Origin: JAJTGZ01 sp964403525
GTDB lineage: Bacteria; Planctomycetota; Phycisphaerae; Phycisphaerales; UBA1924
Length of the DNA: 43,917 nucleotides
Assembly (NCBI GenBank): GCA_964403525.1
Contig: CAYOGE010000028.1
Span: forward strand, 1 to 43,917
Direction of reading: 5' to 3'
The translations under genes and the position numbers were made by a program. The notes under the pieces were generated by a model. It saw only the letters and a list, made by a program, of their open reading frames with translations. It ran no database searches and had not been told where the DNA came from. The first letter of the stretch is position 1, and each line of letters begins with the position of its first letter. Positions 5,142 through 13,576 of the stretch are shown here, one piece after another.

Positions 5142-6833
5142 ATGCCCCAGATCACCATCAACGGCAAAGTCTGTGAGTACAAGCCCGGCCAGGTCATCAT
5201 CCAGGTGGCCAACGACAACGGGATCGAGATCCCGCAGTACTGCTACCACCCCGGGCTCTCGATCGTGGCTTCCTGCCGCATCTGCCTTGCGGAGTGCTGG
5301 AAGAAGGACGCCAGCGGCAAGCTCGCGCCGCACATGGGCGGCAAGCTGCTGCCCACCTGCCAGACCTTTCTCGGGCCCGCCGACGACGGCATGGTGGTCT
5401 ACACCGACTCACCCAAGGCCGTCGCCAACCAGAAGGCGGTCATGGAGTACCTGCTCATCAACCACCCCCTCGACTGCCCGGTCTGCGACCAGGCCGGCGA
5501 GTGCACGCTGCAGGACTACAGCTACGAGTACGGGCGCGGTCAGAGCCGCTTCGAGGAGACCAAGGTCAAGCAGCCCAAGAAGGACCTGGGCGAGCACGTC
5601 TACCTCTACAGCGACCGCTGCATCATGTGCACCCGGTGCGTCCGTTTCACGCGCGAAGTCTCGGGCACGAGCGAGCTGCTCGTGTCGGGGCGCGGCAACC
5701 GCGAGGAGATCGACGTCTTCCCCGGCAAGCCCCTCGCCAGCGAGCTCTCCGGAAACGTCGTTGACCTCTGCCCGGTCGGCGCGCTGCTCGATAAGGACTT
5801 CCTCTTCGCCCAGCGCGTCTGGTTCCTCAAGAGCACGCCGAGCATCGACGGCATCACCGCCAGCGGCGACAACATCCTCATCGAGCACAACGAGGGCAAG
5901 GTCTACCGCGTCAAGCCCCGCTTCAACGGCTCCGCCAACAAGTGGTGGATCACCGACGAGGTCCGCTACGGCTGGAAGTTCATCCACCGCGAGGACCGCC
6001 TGAGCCAGGCGACGCGCCGCCAGTTCGGCGTCAAGACCGCCGCCCCGTGGGGGCGCGCCATCGCCGAGGCCGCCACCGCCCTCTCGGCCGTTGAGTCCAC
6101 CGGCAAGCGCCTGGCCCTCATGGTCAGCCCCATGCTCTCGTGCGAGGACGCATACACCCTCGCCAAGGCGGCCCTCGCCATTGACGGCAACTGCGTGCTG
6201 GCGGTCGGCCCCATCCCCGTCCACGGGCACGACAAGACCTTCCCCGCGGGCACGCCCGCCGACAGCCCCAAGGCCTTCACCATGTACGCCGAGAAGGCCC
6301 CCAACGCCCGCGGCGTCCGCCGCGTGCTCCAGGCCCTCGCCGACAAGCACGAGCTCGGCGCCGTCGCCAGCTACGAGCAGTTCCTCGCCGAGCTCCGCGT
6401 CAGCACCATCGGCGCGGCCATCATCACCGGCAACTACCCCAGCGAGTGGGTCACCACCGACCTCGTCGAAGCCGTCAAGGGCAAGACGCTCGTGGTCATC
6501 GATACCCTCCCCACCGCCCTCTCTGACGCCGCCGAGATTGTCCTGCCCGGCGCAACCTGGGCCGAGAAGACCGGTTGCTTCCAGAACGCCAAGGACACGG
6601 TTCAGGCGTTCGAACAGGCGATCCCCGTCCGCGAGGGCGCACGGGCCGAGGCGCAGATCGGCCTCGACCTCCTCGCTGCGGTCACCGGTGGTGCGGCAGG
6701 CCTCTACAACGCCGCGGACATCCGCAACCAGATGGCCGCGGAGTGCCCGCCGCTCGCGGCCCTGGCCGCGACGGTGCAGCCCGCACTTGGCAATGTCGAG
6801 ACGGACGCGGACATGGCGGTCGTCGAGTTGTAG
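5142..6833 (+). CDS. nuoG: NADH-quinone oxidoreductase subunit G (complex I)
   Basis: This 563-residue protein is the iron-sulfur scaffold of the peripheral arm of complex I, passing electrons from NADH toward quinone. Residues 1-80 form a [2Fe-2S] ferredoxin domain with Cys34, Cys45, Cys48 and Cys73. Next comes the His-Cys motif His108, Cys112, Cys115, Cys121 for a [4Fe-4S] cluster, then Cys160, Cys163, Cys166 with Cys210 (DLCPVGALL) for another. The C-terminal half resembles the molybdopterin-oxidoreductase fold but is shorter than in Escherichia coli NuoG (about 900 residues). The ATG at 5142 begins the ferredoxin fold (MPQITINGK). No other nuo gene is adjacent; hisS follows 81 nt downstream with its own -10 box. 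Confidence 0.92.
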   Translation: MPQITINGKVCEYKPGQVIIQVANDNGIEIPQYCYHPGLSIVASCRICLAECWKKDASGKLAPHMGGKLLPTCQTFLGPADDGMVVYTDSPKAVANQKAVMEYLLINHPLDCPVCDQAGECTLQDYSYEYGRGQSRFEETKVKQPKKDLGEHVYLYSDRCIMCTRCVRFTREVSGTSELLVSGRGNREEIDVFPGKPLASELSGNVVDLCPVGALLDKDFLFAQRVWFLKSTPSIDGITASGDNILIEHNEGKVYRVKPRFNGSANKWWITDEVRYGWKFIHREDRLSQATRRQFGVKTAAPWGRAIAEAATALSAVESTGKRLALMVSPMLSCEDAYTLAKAALAIDGNCVLAVGPIPVHGHDKTFPAGTPADSPKAFTMYAEKAPNARGVRRVLQALADKHELGAVASYEQFLAELRVSTIGAAIITGNYPSEWVTTDLVEAVKGKTLVVIDTLPTALSDAAEIVLPGATWAEKTGCFQNAKDTVQAFEQAIPVREGARAEAQIGLDLLAAVTGGAAGLYNAADIRNQMAAECPPLAALAATVQPALGNVETDADMAVVEL

Positions 6834-6899
6834 GTCGATCGAGGTCTTCGCTCGTGGCGATTCGAGGCGGCTCCCGCACTTCCACCCGCTCCCAGCGAA

Positions 6900-6905
6900 T
6901 ACCCT
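6900..6905 (+). promoter_or_regulatory. -10 box TACCCT of hisS
   Basis: It ends 9 nt before the ATG at 6915. No ribosome-binding site lies between. It suggests hisS has its own near-leaderless transcript besides any readthrough from nuoG. Confidence 0.5.
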
Positions 6906-6914
6906 CCGCCACAC

Positions 6915-8300
6915 ATGGCCGAAGGCACCGACAACAAGGGCAATCCCTCCGCAGCCAAGGGAGGCAAGCGTTCCTTCGCCGCCCCCACCGGCACGCGCGA
7001 CCTCTACCCACTCGAACTCGCCCGCCGCCGCTGGATAGAGGAAAAGTGGCGCAAGACCGCCGTCCGCCACGGCTTCGACGAGATCGACGGACCGACCTTC
7101 GAATACACCGAGCTCTATACCGCCAAGAGCGGTGACGCAATCGCTGGCGAGATCTTCGGCACCTTCAGCGGCAAGGACGAGGCCGCCGTCAAGGAGATGG
7201 GCGAGCGTCTCGCTCGCGGCGAAAAAGCTGCCGCTCCGTTCGGCCTGCGCCCGGAGTTCACTCCCACGCTCGCACGCCTGTACAGTGCGCGAAGCGGCCA
7301 GTTCCCAAAGCCCTGCAAGTGGTTCTGGCAGGGCCCGTGCTTCCGCGCCGAGCGCCCGCAGCGCGGCCGGCTCCGCGAGTTCTGGCAGTGGAACGTCGAC
7401 CACCTGGGCAACGAGAACCACGCCGAGGCCGACGCTGAGGTGATCGCCACGGCCATCGATCTCCTCGCCTCCTGCGGCCTCAACTCGCAGCAGATTACCG
7501 TCCGCACCAGCGACCGCCGCCTCGCGGCCGATCTATTGCACAAGTCCGGCGTGCCTGTCGACCGTGCACCCGACGGCCTCAACCTTCTCGACCGCGCCTC
7601 AAAGCTCAAGCCCGAGGTCTACGCCGCGCAGGCCGCTGAGCTCGGACTCGACACCGCCCGGTTCGCCTCCCTCCGCGAGCAGACCGAGCGCGACTTCACC
7701 GCCGGGTCGCCGCCGCCCGGCACCGTCATCGCCGACACGTTCAACCATCTGCAGTCGTGGGGGATGGGCGGCTGGACCAAGCTCGACCTCGGTATTGCTC
7801 GCGGACTCGCCTACTACACGGGCGTCGTCTTCGAGTTGATCGTCGACGGCGAACGCGCCGTCGCCGGCGGCGGCCGCTACGACAACCTCATCGAGACCTT
7901 CGGCGGCCCCCCCACCCCCGCCGTTGGCTTCGGCATGGGCGACGTCGTCCTCAGCCTCGTCCTGCAGGACAAGGGTCTGATGCCCAGCGACAAGCAGATC
8001 GCCGCCGACCTTGGCCTCCGCCCGGACGTCTTCGTTATCAGCAACGGCCAGCCCGAGAGCGACGCCCTCGTCGGCGCCTTCCTCGCCGACCTCCGCCGCA
8101 AGGGCATGCACGCCCGCCGCAGCTACAAGACGACCAAGAACGTTGGCAAGCTCCTGCAGGATGCCGCCGCCTGTAACGCGCGCTACGCGGTGATCATCGA
8201 GTCAGCCACCGACGTCACGCTCAAGGACATGGACGACAACACGCAGGACAAGGGCCCCGCATCAGAGCTGCTCGCACGTATTACGCCGCAGGCTCGTTGA
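6915..8300 (+). CDS. hisS: Histidine-tRNA ligase
   Basis: This 461-residue class II aminoacyl-tRNA synthetase charges tRNA-His with histidine using ATP in the cytoplasm. A short Ser/Lys/Gly-rich extension of about 20 residues precedes the core, which starts FAAPTGTRDLYP. Motif 2 is visible as LRPEFTPTLAR (111-121) followed by WFWQGPCFRAERPQRGRLREFWQWN (137-160). The histidine-binding loop GLAYYTGVVFE and the motif 3-like GGGRYDNLIETFGG follow in the second half. The C-terminal anticodon-binding domain contains VFVISNG and a predicted alpha/beta fold. The arrangement fits the longer, eukaryote-like HisRS group rather than the short bacterial one, by eye. It ends 95 nt before the convergent lepB, with no clear terminator in the gap. 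Confidence 0.93.
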   Translation: MAEGTDNKGNPSAAKGGKRSFAAPTGTRDLYPLELARRRWIEEKWRKTAVRHGFDEIDGPTFEYTELYTAKSGDAIAGEIFGTFSGKDEAAVKEMGERLARGEKAAAPFGLRPEFTPTLARLYSARSGQFPKPCKWFWQGPCFRAERPQRGRLREFWQWNVDHLGNENHAEADAEVIATAIDLLASCGLNSQQITVRTSDRRLAADLLHKSGVPVDRAPDGLNLLDRASKLKPEVYAAQAAELGLDTARFASLREQTERDFTAGSPPPGTVIADTFNHLQSWGMGGWTKLDLGIARGLAYYTGVVFELIVDGERAVAGGGRYDNLIETFGGPPTPAVGFGMGDVVLSLVLQDKGLMPSDKQIAADLGLRPDVFVISNGQPESDALVGAFLADLRRKGMHARRSYKTTKNVGKLLQDAAACNARYAVIIESATDVTLKDMDDNTQDKGPASELLARITPQAR

Positions 8301-8395
8301 TCCTTCACTACAAAGCGGCCCTGCACTGAGGCAATAATTCCCATACGGCCCATCGGACCTATGCGGCCTATTCCCCAAACTCTGTCGCCTTTCCC

Positions 8396-10090
8396 CTAGC
8401 GGATCGGCCGCAAACGCCCAAAGTCGGGAACGCCCACCGGGCTTCCGCCAACGGGCGATGGGAAGTAGACAAAGAACGCCTTTCCCATCAGCAGCCGGCG
8501 CGACACGACCGACGGTGAAGCATCAAACTCCTCCGCCACCCACGGGTCGGGGTAGCCCCACAGGCGCGCATCGAGGCTCGACGGGCTGTTATCGCCGCAC
8601 ACGAAGAACTGGTCGGCCTTCAGCGTCAGCGTGCTGCGCGGGTGCGTCGCCGCGGCGGGCGTCCCTGCGAGCGTCCGCTGCGTCGCGCCGGCCTGGTACA
8701 TCGCGGGCCGATAGAACAGGTCCCGGTCCACCGCCACCGCGCGGAACTCAACCGGCACCCCGGAAGTCTCCCACCGCACCGTTGCCGGCACGTAGCTGGC
8801 CGGGTCGGTCAGCACGTTGGCGACTCGCGACGGCGCTGCGCCGGTGAACTGAGCCCAGGCGCTGGGGGTCAGGGCGTGCCTGAGGCGCTCCATCGGCAGC
8901 CAGTCGTACCCCTTGCTTGCGATCAGCTTGCCGTCGATCCACAGTTGCAGTTGCTGATCGCTGTGCCAGAACTCAACCACGACGGGCCTGCCGACCGGGA
9001 ACGCATCGACCGGCGCCTCGCCAAGAACCGTCGCCGGGCCGCCGAGCGGGGCCATCGAGAGAATCGCCTTGCCCTTGGCGATGCTCGCCCTGAACTCGTG
9101 CCCGCGCGCCTCCACCACGCCGGCCAGCGTGAGCGCCGACGGGTCCGACACGTCCTTCCTGATGGTCACAGCCGTCCGCAGGCGGACGTCGCTCACCGGG
9201 AACCGCGGCGAGTTTGAGAACGATCCGGGCGACTCGTTGTACGGGTAGCGGTCGCTGATCTCTCTCGTGCGGTCAAACTCGCCGGTGTTGATCGCGCCGG
9301 CGTGCGGCACGAACGGCTTGGTGCGGTCCCAGGCGATCGTCGCTGGCGCACCGCTGGTCTCGTACACCGTCGTCGCGCTGCGCTCGGTGGCGCCCGTCGC
9401 CACCCACGGCGAGACCACCCCTTTGCTCACCGCTTCACCGGTCATCAACGACGAGTCAAAGACCTGCTGCCACACCGCACGCTGGGCCGCGACGGGCTTG
9501 CGCCGGATCGTCCAGTCGGGGGCATCCCAGGGGTTGCTCCCCTCGGCCCCGGGCGCCTTCGGCCCGGGGCGCACGAAGACGTCTCCATCGACCAGCGCCA
9601 CCTGCTCCCCCGGCAGGGCGATCAGCCGCTTGATGTAGTTCTCGTCCGGCTGGGTGGGGTTCTTAAAGACCACCACGTCAAACGGCACCGGGCTCTCGAT
9701 CCCGTAGAGGTACTTGAGCACGAAGATGCGGTCGCCCGCTCGCGACTTGGCCACCTTGTCGGACACCTCAAGACCCGTCACCGGGTCGTGCACCGTGATC
9801 GCCCGCCCGTAGCGCCGATTGAACGCCTCGTCGGCCTGGAACGGGTAGGGGTTCTGGCTGTTGTTCTCGACAAAGAACCAGGGCTGCACCGCCCAGTCCT
9901 CGCCGGTGTACGGGCTGGTGAACCGCATGTGCGCACCGTTGAGCGTCGGCGCCATCGACCCCGTGGGGATGATGAACGCCTCCGCCACAAACGATCTGAA
10001 CACGAAGGCCATCGCGAACGCGATGATCACCGAGATGATCGTCTCTTTGATCGATTCTTTGGGCTGAGCGGCGGCGGCAGATTCAGGCAT
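8396..10090 (-). CDS. lepB: Signal peptidase I with a large inserted domain
   Basis: This 564-residue inner-membrane protease removes signal peptides from exported proteins. One N-terminal transmembrane helix (about 19-36) is followed by the catalytic serine in PTGSMAPTL (Ser45) and the lysine in NYIKRLIALPGE (Lys154). Box E, FFVCGDNSPSSLDARLWG (GDN 499-501), lies near the C-terminus. Between about residues 175 and 490 is an insertion of some 315 residues, including a stretch resembling a concanavalin-like sandwich (VVEFWHSDQQLQLWIDGKL). Typical bacterial LepB is 180-330 residues. The start at 10090 lies 6 nt after TAGCCT on the minus strand. It would process the many signal peptides encoded nearby. 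The role of the insert is unknown. Confidence 0.9.
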   Translation of the reverse strand: MPESAAAAQPKESIKETIISVIIAFAMAFVFRSFVAEAFIIPTGSMAPTLNGAHMRFTSPYTGEDWAVQPWFFVENNSQNPYPFQADEAFNRRYGRAITVHDPVTGLEVSDKVAKSRAGDRIFVLKYLYGIESPVPFDVVVFKNPTQPDENYIKRLIALPGEQVALVDGDVFVRPGPKAPGAEGSNPWDAPDWTIRRKPVAAQRAVWQQVFDSSLMTGEAVSKGVVSPWVATGATERSATTVYETSGAPATIAWDRTKPFVPHAGAINTGEFDRTREISDRYPYNESPGSFSNSPRFPVSDVRLRTAVTIRKDVSDPSALTLAGVVEARGHEFRASIAKGKAILSMAPLGGPATVLGEAPVDAFPVGRPVVVEFWHSDQQLQLWIDGKLIASKGYDWLPMERLRHALTPSAWAQFTGAAPSRVANVLTDPASYVPATVRWETSGVPVEFRAVAVDRDLFYRPAMYQAGATQRTLAGTPAAATHPRSTLTLKADQFFVCGDNSPSSLDARLWGYPDPWVAEEFDASPSVVSRRLLMGKAFFVYFPSPVGGSPVGVPDFGRLRPIR

Positions 10091-10096
10091 CGATCA

Positions 10097-10102
10097 AGGC
10101 TA
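10097..10102 (-). promoter_or_regulatory. -10 box TAGCCT of lepB
   Basis: On the minus strand it ends 6 nt before the lepB ATG, leaving no room for a leader. It is divergent from the -10 box at 10162. Confidence 0.5.
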
Positions 10103-10161
10103 GGCCCGGCGGCTCAACCGCCAGACGTCGCCACAGGGGGTCGGCCCCGCCCCGCGGCATC

Positions 10162-10167
10162 TACGCT
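10162..10167 (+). promoter_or_regulatory. -10 box TACGCT of the alpha/beta hydrolase gene
   Basis: It ends 7 nt before the ATG at 10175; no Shine-Dalgarno is present. Confidence 0.45.
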
Positions 10168-10174
10168 TGTTTCC

Positions 10175-11704
10175 ATGACGCTCGCAACAGCCGTCCTTTC
10201 CACTTTCCTGATCTGCCACGCAACGCTCGCTGTCACGCAACCGCCAGACGCCAGCGCCCCTTCGGCACAGCCCGCGGCCGAGGGCGCGGGCAAGTGGTCT
10301 GAGGCACTGAAAGGGGCTTGGGAAGGGGCGATCGAGATCCCATCGGGCGGGAAGCTCGGCATCGTCGTCAAGGTCACCGCCGCCGACGAGGCCACAATCG
10401 CGATCCCGCAGCAGAACCTGTCCGACACCCCCCTGACCGCCATCGCGATCACGGATCGTCTGATGTCGTTCAAACTCGTCCTGCCGGGGCTCCCCGAGGC
10501 GAACTCGCCGGTGTGGAACCTTCAGGTCTCCGGCGACGGCGCCTCCGCGAAGGGGACCATGCAGCAGGCAGGCATGACGCTCGTCGCCCGCATCTCGAAG
10601 CTCGCGGCGGGTGCGCACCCCGCCGGGCCCAACCGCCCGCAGACGCCCGCGCCCCCCTACCCCTACGCGACGCGCGAAGTCGCTTACGAGTCGTTCGACG
10701 GCGCAGCCATGAACGGCACGCTGGTTCTTCCACCCGCCGCCAACGCCGAGGCCAGCCGCCCGTGTGTGCTGCTCATCACCGGTTCGGGAGTGCAGGACCG
10801 CGATGAAACGCTCTTCAACCACAAGCCGTTCGCGGTCATCGCCGATGCGCTCGCCCGCGCGGGGATCGCCTCGCTCCGCGTTGACGACCGCGGCTGGAAG
10901 GGCGCAAAGGACCCCGCGGGCAAGGACGCGACAACCGAGACGTTCGTTCAGGATGTCCGTGCGGGCGTTGCCTTCCTTGCGAAGCAGCCGGAGGTCGACC
11001 CGAAGCGCATCGGCCTGCTCGGGCACAGCGAGGGCGGGCTGATCGCCCCCGCGGTCGCCGCCGAACAGGACGCGGGCGGAGTTTCGTTCATCGTGCTGAT
11101 GGCCGGGACGGGGGTGCCCGGGTTCGACTGCCTCCGCGAGCAGATGGGGGCCATCCTTCGCGCAAACGGTTCATCCCCGCAGAACATCAAGCTGGCCCTC
11201 GCCCGGCAGAACGTGACCCTCACCGCCGTGATGGCCGGTGACACCGCCGCCGCCCGCGACTCGATGCGCGAGGCCATCGCCGAGAACAGCGCTGCCGCCG
11301 GCGTTCCCGCGCCTGAAGGGGCCGCGCTCGACGCCGCCATCGACAGCGCGATGAAGCAGGTCGACTCCGCATGGATGCGCCACTTCCTCACCCGCGACCC
11401 GCGCCCCGCCCTCCGCAAGACCGCCTGCCCGGTGCTCGTGCTCAACGGCGGCAAGGATGCCCAGGTGGTCGCCTCGCAGAACATCCCCGAGATTGCCCGG
11501 GCCCTGCTCGACGGCGGCAACACCGACGTCACCATCCGCGTCTTCCCCGGGCTCAACCACCTCTTTCAGCCCTGCACGACCGGCGCGGTGAGCGAGTACG
11601 GACAGATCGAGACGACCATTGATCCCGCCGTGCTCGAGACGATCACCCGTTGGTGCGCAAAGACGACCGGGGTGGAAAGGGCCACGACAACGCCCGCCAG
11701 ATAG
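10175..11704 (+). CDS. Exported alpha/beta hydrolase (serine hydrolase)
   Basis: This 509-residue protein has an N-terminal signal-like stretch of about 20 residues, a beta-rich domain (about 45-143) often found before such hydrolases, and an alpha/beta-hydrolase domain. The domain opens VLLITGSGVQDRDE (198-211). The nucleophile is Ser285 in GLLGHSEGGLI, and the likely acid and base are Asp428 (LNGGKDAQV) and His462 (GLNHLF). The substrate is not evident; relatives are annotated as peptidase S9/S33-like or esterase enzymes. The ATG at 10175 is favoured by the -10 box 7 nt upstream and the signal peptide; the frame is open much further upstream but antisense to lepB. Its upstream gap to lepB holds back-to-back -10 boxes. 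Confidence 0.82.
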   Translation: MTLATAVLSTFLICHATLAVTQPPDASAPSAQPAAEGAGKWSEALKGAWEGAIEIPSGGKLGIVVKVTAADEATIAIPQQNLSDTPLTAIAITDRLMSFKLVLPGLPEANSPVWNLQVSGDGASAKGTMQQAGMTLVARISKLAAGAHPAGPNRPQTPAPPYPYATREVAYESFDGAAMNGTLVLPPAANAEASRPCVLLITGSGVQDRDETLFNHKPFAVIADALARAGIASLRVDDRGWKGAKDPAGKDATTETFVQDVRAGVAFLAKQPEVDPKRIGLLGHSEGGLIAPAVAAEQDAGGVSFIVLMAGTGVPGFDCLREQMGAILRANGSSPQNIKLALARQNVTLTAVMAGDTAAARDSMREAIAENSAAAGVPAPEGAALDAAIDSAMKQVDSAWMRHFLTRDPRPALRKTACPVLVLNGGKDAQVVASQNIPEIARALLDGGNTDVTIRVFPGLNHLFQPCTTGAVSEYGQIETTIDPAVLETITRWCAKTTGVERATTTPAR

Positions 11705-11802
11705 CAAGGGCCGCAGGGCCGGATTCAACGCGGCGATCGCGCCCCGCCACGCAGCCCGCCCTCCCCGCTCGATCTTCCTCTGGCTCTTTGACCCATTGCG
11801 AT

Positions 11803-11831
11803 TTGGCCCTTTCCCGCGCCGCCCCTACCCT
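11803..11831 (+). promoter_or_regulatory. Promoter of the TetR-family gene
   Basis: TTGGCC (11803-11808) and TACCCT (11826-11831) are 17 nt apart. The -10 ends 6 nt before the ATG at 11838, a leaderless arrangement and one of few here with a plausible -35. Confidence 0.55.
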
Positions 11832-11837
11832 CACCCG

Positions 11838-12446
11838 ATGGCCAAACGCCTCCCCGCATCCGAACGCAAGGCCCAGCTGCTCGACACCGCCGCGGCGGTC
11901 TTCGCCAAGTATGGCTACTCGGGGACGACCACGGCCGAGCTGGCCAAGGCCGCGGGCGTGAGCGAGCCGATCATCTACCGCCACTTCAAGAACAAGAAAG
12001 AGCTCTTCATCGCGCTGGTTGAGCAATCGGGAAAGGACACCATCGACTTGTGGGAGAAGGCCCTCGCCGCCGTCACCGACCCCGCCGACCGCCTGCGCCG
12101 GCTCATCGGCGGCAACCCGATGGTCACGATCAAGGGGAACGTCCGCTACCGCGTGATCGTCGCCGCGATGACCGAGGTTGAAGAGGCGGAGGTGCAGAAG
12201 GCGCTGCAGCAGCACATCGCGCGGCTGCACGAGTTCATCAGCCGCGAGATCCGCCGATCGCAGGCGTCAGACGCTGTCAGCAAGAGGTTCTCGCCCGAGC
12301 TGACGGCCTGGGCGCTGATCCAGATCGGCCTCGGCTACGGCACCCTCGCGGCCCTGGGTGTGCCCAACAACGGGCAGGACAACCAGGGCAACCACGTCGA
12401 CGACATCATCGGCCTGTTCATGCTGGGTGAGAAGTACAAGAAGTAG
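11838..12446 (+). CDS. TetR/AcrR-family transcriptional regulator
   Basis: This 202-residue protein has a canonical N-terminal TetR helix-turn-helix, residues about 8-55: LLDTAAAVFAKYGYSGTTTAELAKAAGVSEPIIYRHFKNKKELF. The all-helical C-terminal ligand domain (about 60-195) is not recognisable in detail. It probably represses genes near its own locus in response to a small hydrophobic ligand, but the target is unknown; the convergent ABC ATPase and the upstream hydrolase are the nearest candidates. The ATG is set by the TACCCT box 6 nt upstream. It ends 84 nt from the convergent MlaF-like gene, and no hairpin was seen in that gap. Confidence 0.88.
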   Translation: MAKRLPASERKAQLLDTAAAVFAKYGYSGTTTAELAKAAGVSEPIIYRHFKNKKELFIALVEQSGKDTIDLWEKALAAVTDPADRLRRLIGGNPMVTIKGNVRYRVIVAAMTEVEEAEVQKALQQHIARLHEFISREIRRSQASDAVSKRFSPELTAWALIQIGLGYGTLAALGVPNNGQDNQGNHVDDIIGLFMLGEKYKK

Positions 12447-12530
12447 TCGCTGTTCGCTCGCGACAGGCCATTCCTGCCGAATGAGTTCACAGGGGCAGGC
12501 ACCCGTTCGTCTGACAATTCGCCCGGCCCG

Positions 12531-13424
12531 TCACACCGCCGGCCGGGCGTGCAACACCGGCATCGACTCGAGGTACTTCTTCGCCGCCGGGACATCCGCG
12601 TGCTTGAAGCGCTCGTACGGGCCGTCGAAGATCACCGTGCCGCCGTCGAGCATGATGATGCGCGGCGAGATCCGTCGCAGCAGGTCGCGGTCGTGGGTGA
12701 TGATGATGCTGGTTCGGCGGATCGTCGTTCCGCCGGTGCCCCCGACGCCGCCGGCCGATGCGCCGGCCCCCTGGCTGGCGATGGGCCGGTGGTGCACATC
12801 CCAGATCAGGTCGTGCACGTGCCCGCCCACGACCGGGTCGAGGCCCGTGGTCGGCTCGTCGTAGAAGATCACGCAGGGGTCCATCGCGATGGCGCGGGCG
12901 ATGGCGACGCGCTTGGCCATGCCGCCGCTGAGCGAGTCGCGCTCCTTCTCGACGACGTCGTCAACATCCAGCCGCACGGCCTCGAGCGCTTCGCGGACGC
13001 GCGCCTTGATCTTGCGCTCGGGCAGCTCGGTGTGCTCGCGCATCCAGAGGGCGATGTTGTCCTGCACCGTGCCGGTGAACAGCGCGTTGTGCTGAAAGAC
13101 CACCGCCCAGAAGAGCCGCACCTCGTCGAGCAGATCAGGGTCGATGCCCACCAGTTCAACCAGCGGCAGGCCCTTGCGCCCGTGGTGGACCACCTTGATC
13201 GAGCCGCGCCCCTCGTCTGGAGGCTGCAGACCCGTGAGTTGGTCGAGAAAGACCGTTTTGCCAGAGCCGGAGTGACCGACGATGGCGGTGATCTCGCCGC
13301 GGCGGAACGTCGCGCTGATCCCCTTGAGCACCTCGCGCCCGTTGTACGACTTGTGCACATCCGCCGCGATGATCTCGGGCGGCTGCGGCAGCGATGCGCT
13401 CAGGTTGAACGGGCCGGCGGGCAT
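12531..13424 (-). CDS. MlaF-like ABC transporter ATPase
   Basis: This 297-residue protein is a cytoplasmic ABC ATPase. Walker A is GHSGSGKT (50-57), the signature LSGGMAKR (165-172), Walker B VIFYDEPTTGLDP (185-197) and the switch His is in ITHDRDLL (His244). The order and wording (FQHNALFTGTVQDNIALWM, FYDEPTTGLDPVV) match MlaF/Mkl-type ATPases that power MCE-linked phospholipid transport. A Gly/Ala-rich insertion (about 213-237) separates Walker B from the H-loop and is not usual. No permease or MCE gene lies beside it; a second MlaF-like ATPase with an MCE gene is at 15650-17944. The ATG at 13424 lies 7 nt after TACCCT on the minus strand. Confidence 0.85.
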   Translation of the reverse strand: MPAGPFNLSASLPQPPEIIAADVHKSYNGREVLKGISATFRRGEITAIVGHSGSGKTVFLDQLTGLQPPDEGRGSIKVVHHGRKGLPLVELVGIDPDLLDEVRLFWAVVFQHNALFTGTVQDNIALWMREHTELPERKIKARVREALEAVRLDVDDVVEKERDSLSGGMAKRVAIARAIAMDPCVIFYDEPTTGLDPVVGGHVHDLIWDVHHRPIASQGAGASAGGVGGTGGTTIRRTSIIITHDRDLLRRISPRIIMLDGGTVIFDGPYERFKHADVPAAKKYLESMPVLHARPAV

Positions 13425-13431
13425 CAGCCCG

Positions 13432-13437
13432 AGGGTA
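13432..13437 (-). promoter_or_regulatory. -10 box TACCCT of the MlaF-like ATPase gene
   Basis: On the minus strand it ends 7 nt before the ATG at 13424. It decides the start against a longer in-frame upstream extension that would overlap the divergent cysteine desulfurase promoter. Confidence 0.5.
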
Positions 13438-13565
13438 GGTGACGGCCACCAAATCGCAAACCGCAAATCGCAAAATGGCCCGTAACAATCGCCACACCGC
13501 CCACCCCGCCCACCCGCCCACCCGCCAAGCCCGCTGCCCCTCCGCTCGAACCTCGCATTTTCTCC

Positions 13566-13571
13566 TACCCT
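13566..13571 (+). promoter_or_regulatory. -10 box TACCCT of the cysteine desulfurase gene
   Basis: It ends 5 nt before an ACG codon that matches the expected first codon of the protein. The spacing equals that of other leaderless genes here. Confidence 0.5.
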
Positions 13572-13576
13572 TCCCC

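Noticed and set aside
5409..7421. 670-codon minus-strand open frame opposite nuoG and the start of hisS
   Set aside because: It is antisense to two genes with clear family motifs, and its translation is a low-complexity Ala/Gly/Val/Asp/Leu mix typical of the complement of GC-rich coding sequence.
9302..10174. Longer N-terminal extension of the alpha/beta hydrolase frame
   Set aside because: This part overlaps lepB on the other strand; the signal peptide and -10 box place the start at 10175.
13439..13576. Upstream ATG starts (13439 and 13475) for the cysteine desulfurase
   Set aside because: They add a His/Pro/Arg-rich segment absent from the family and have no Shine-Dalgarno or -10 at the right spacing; the ACG at 13577 fits better.
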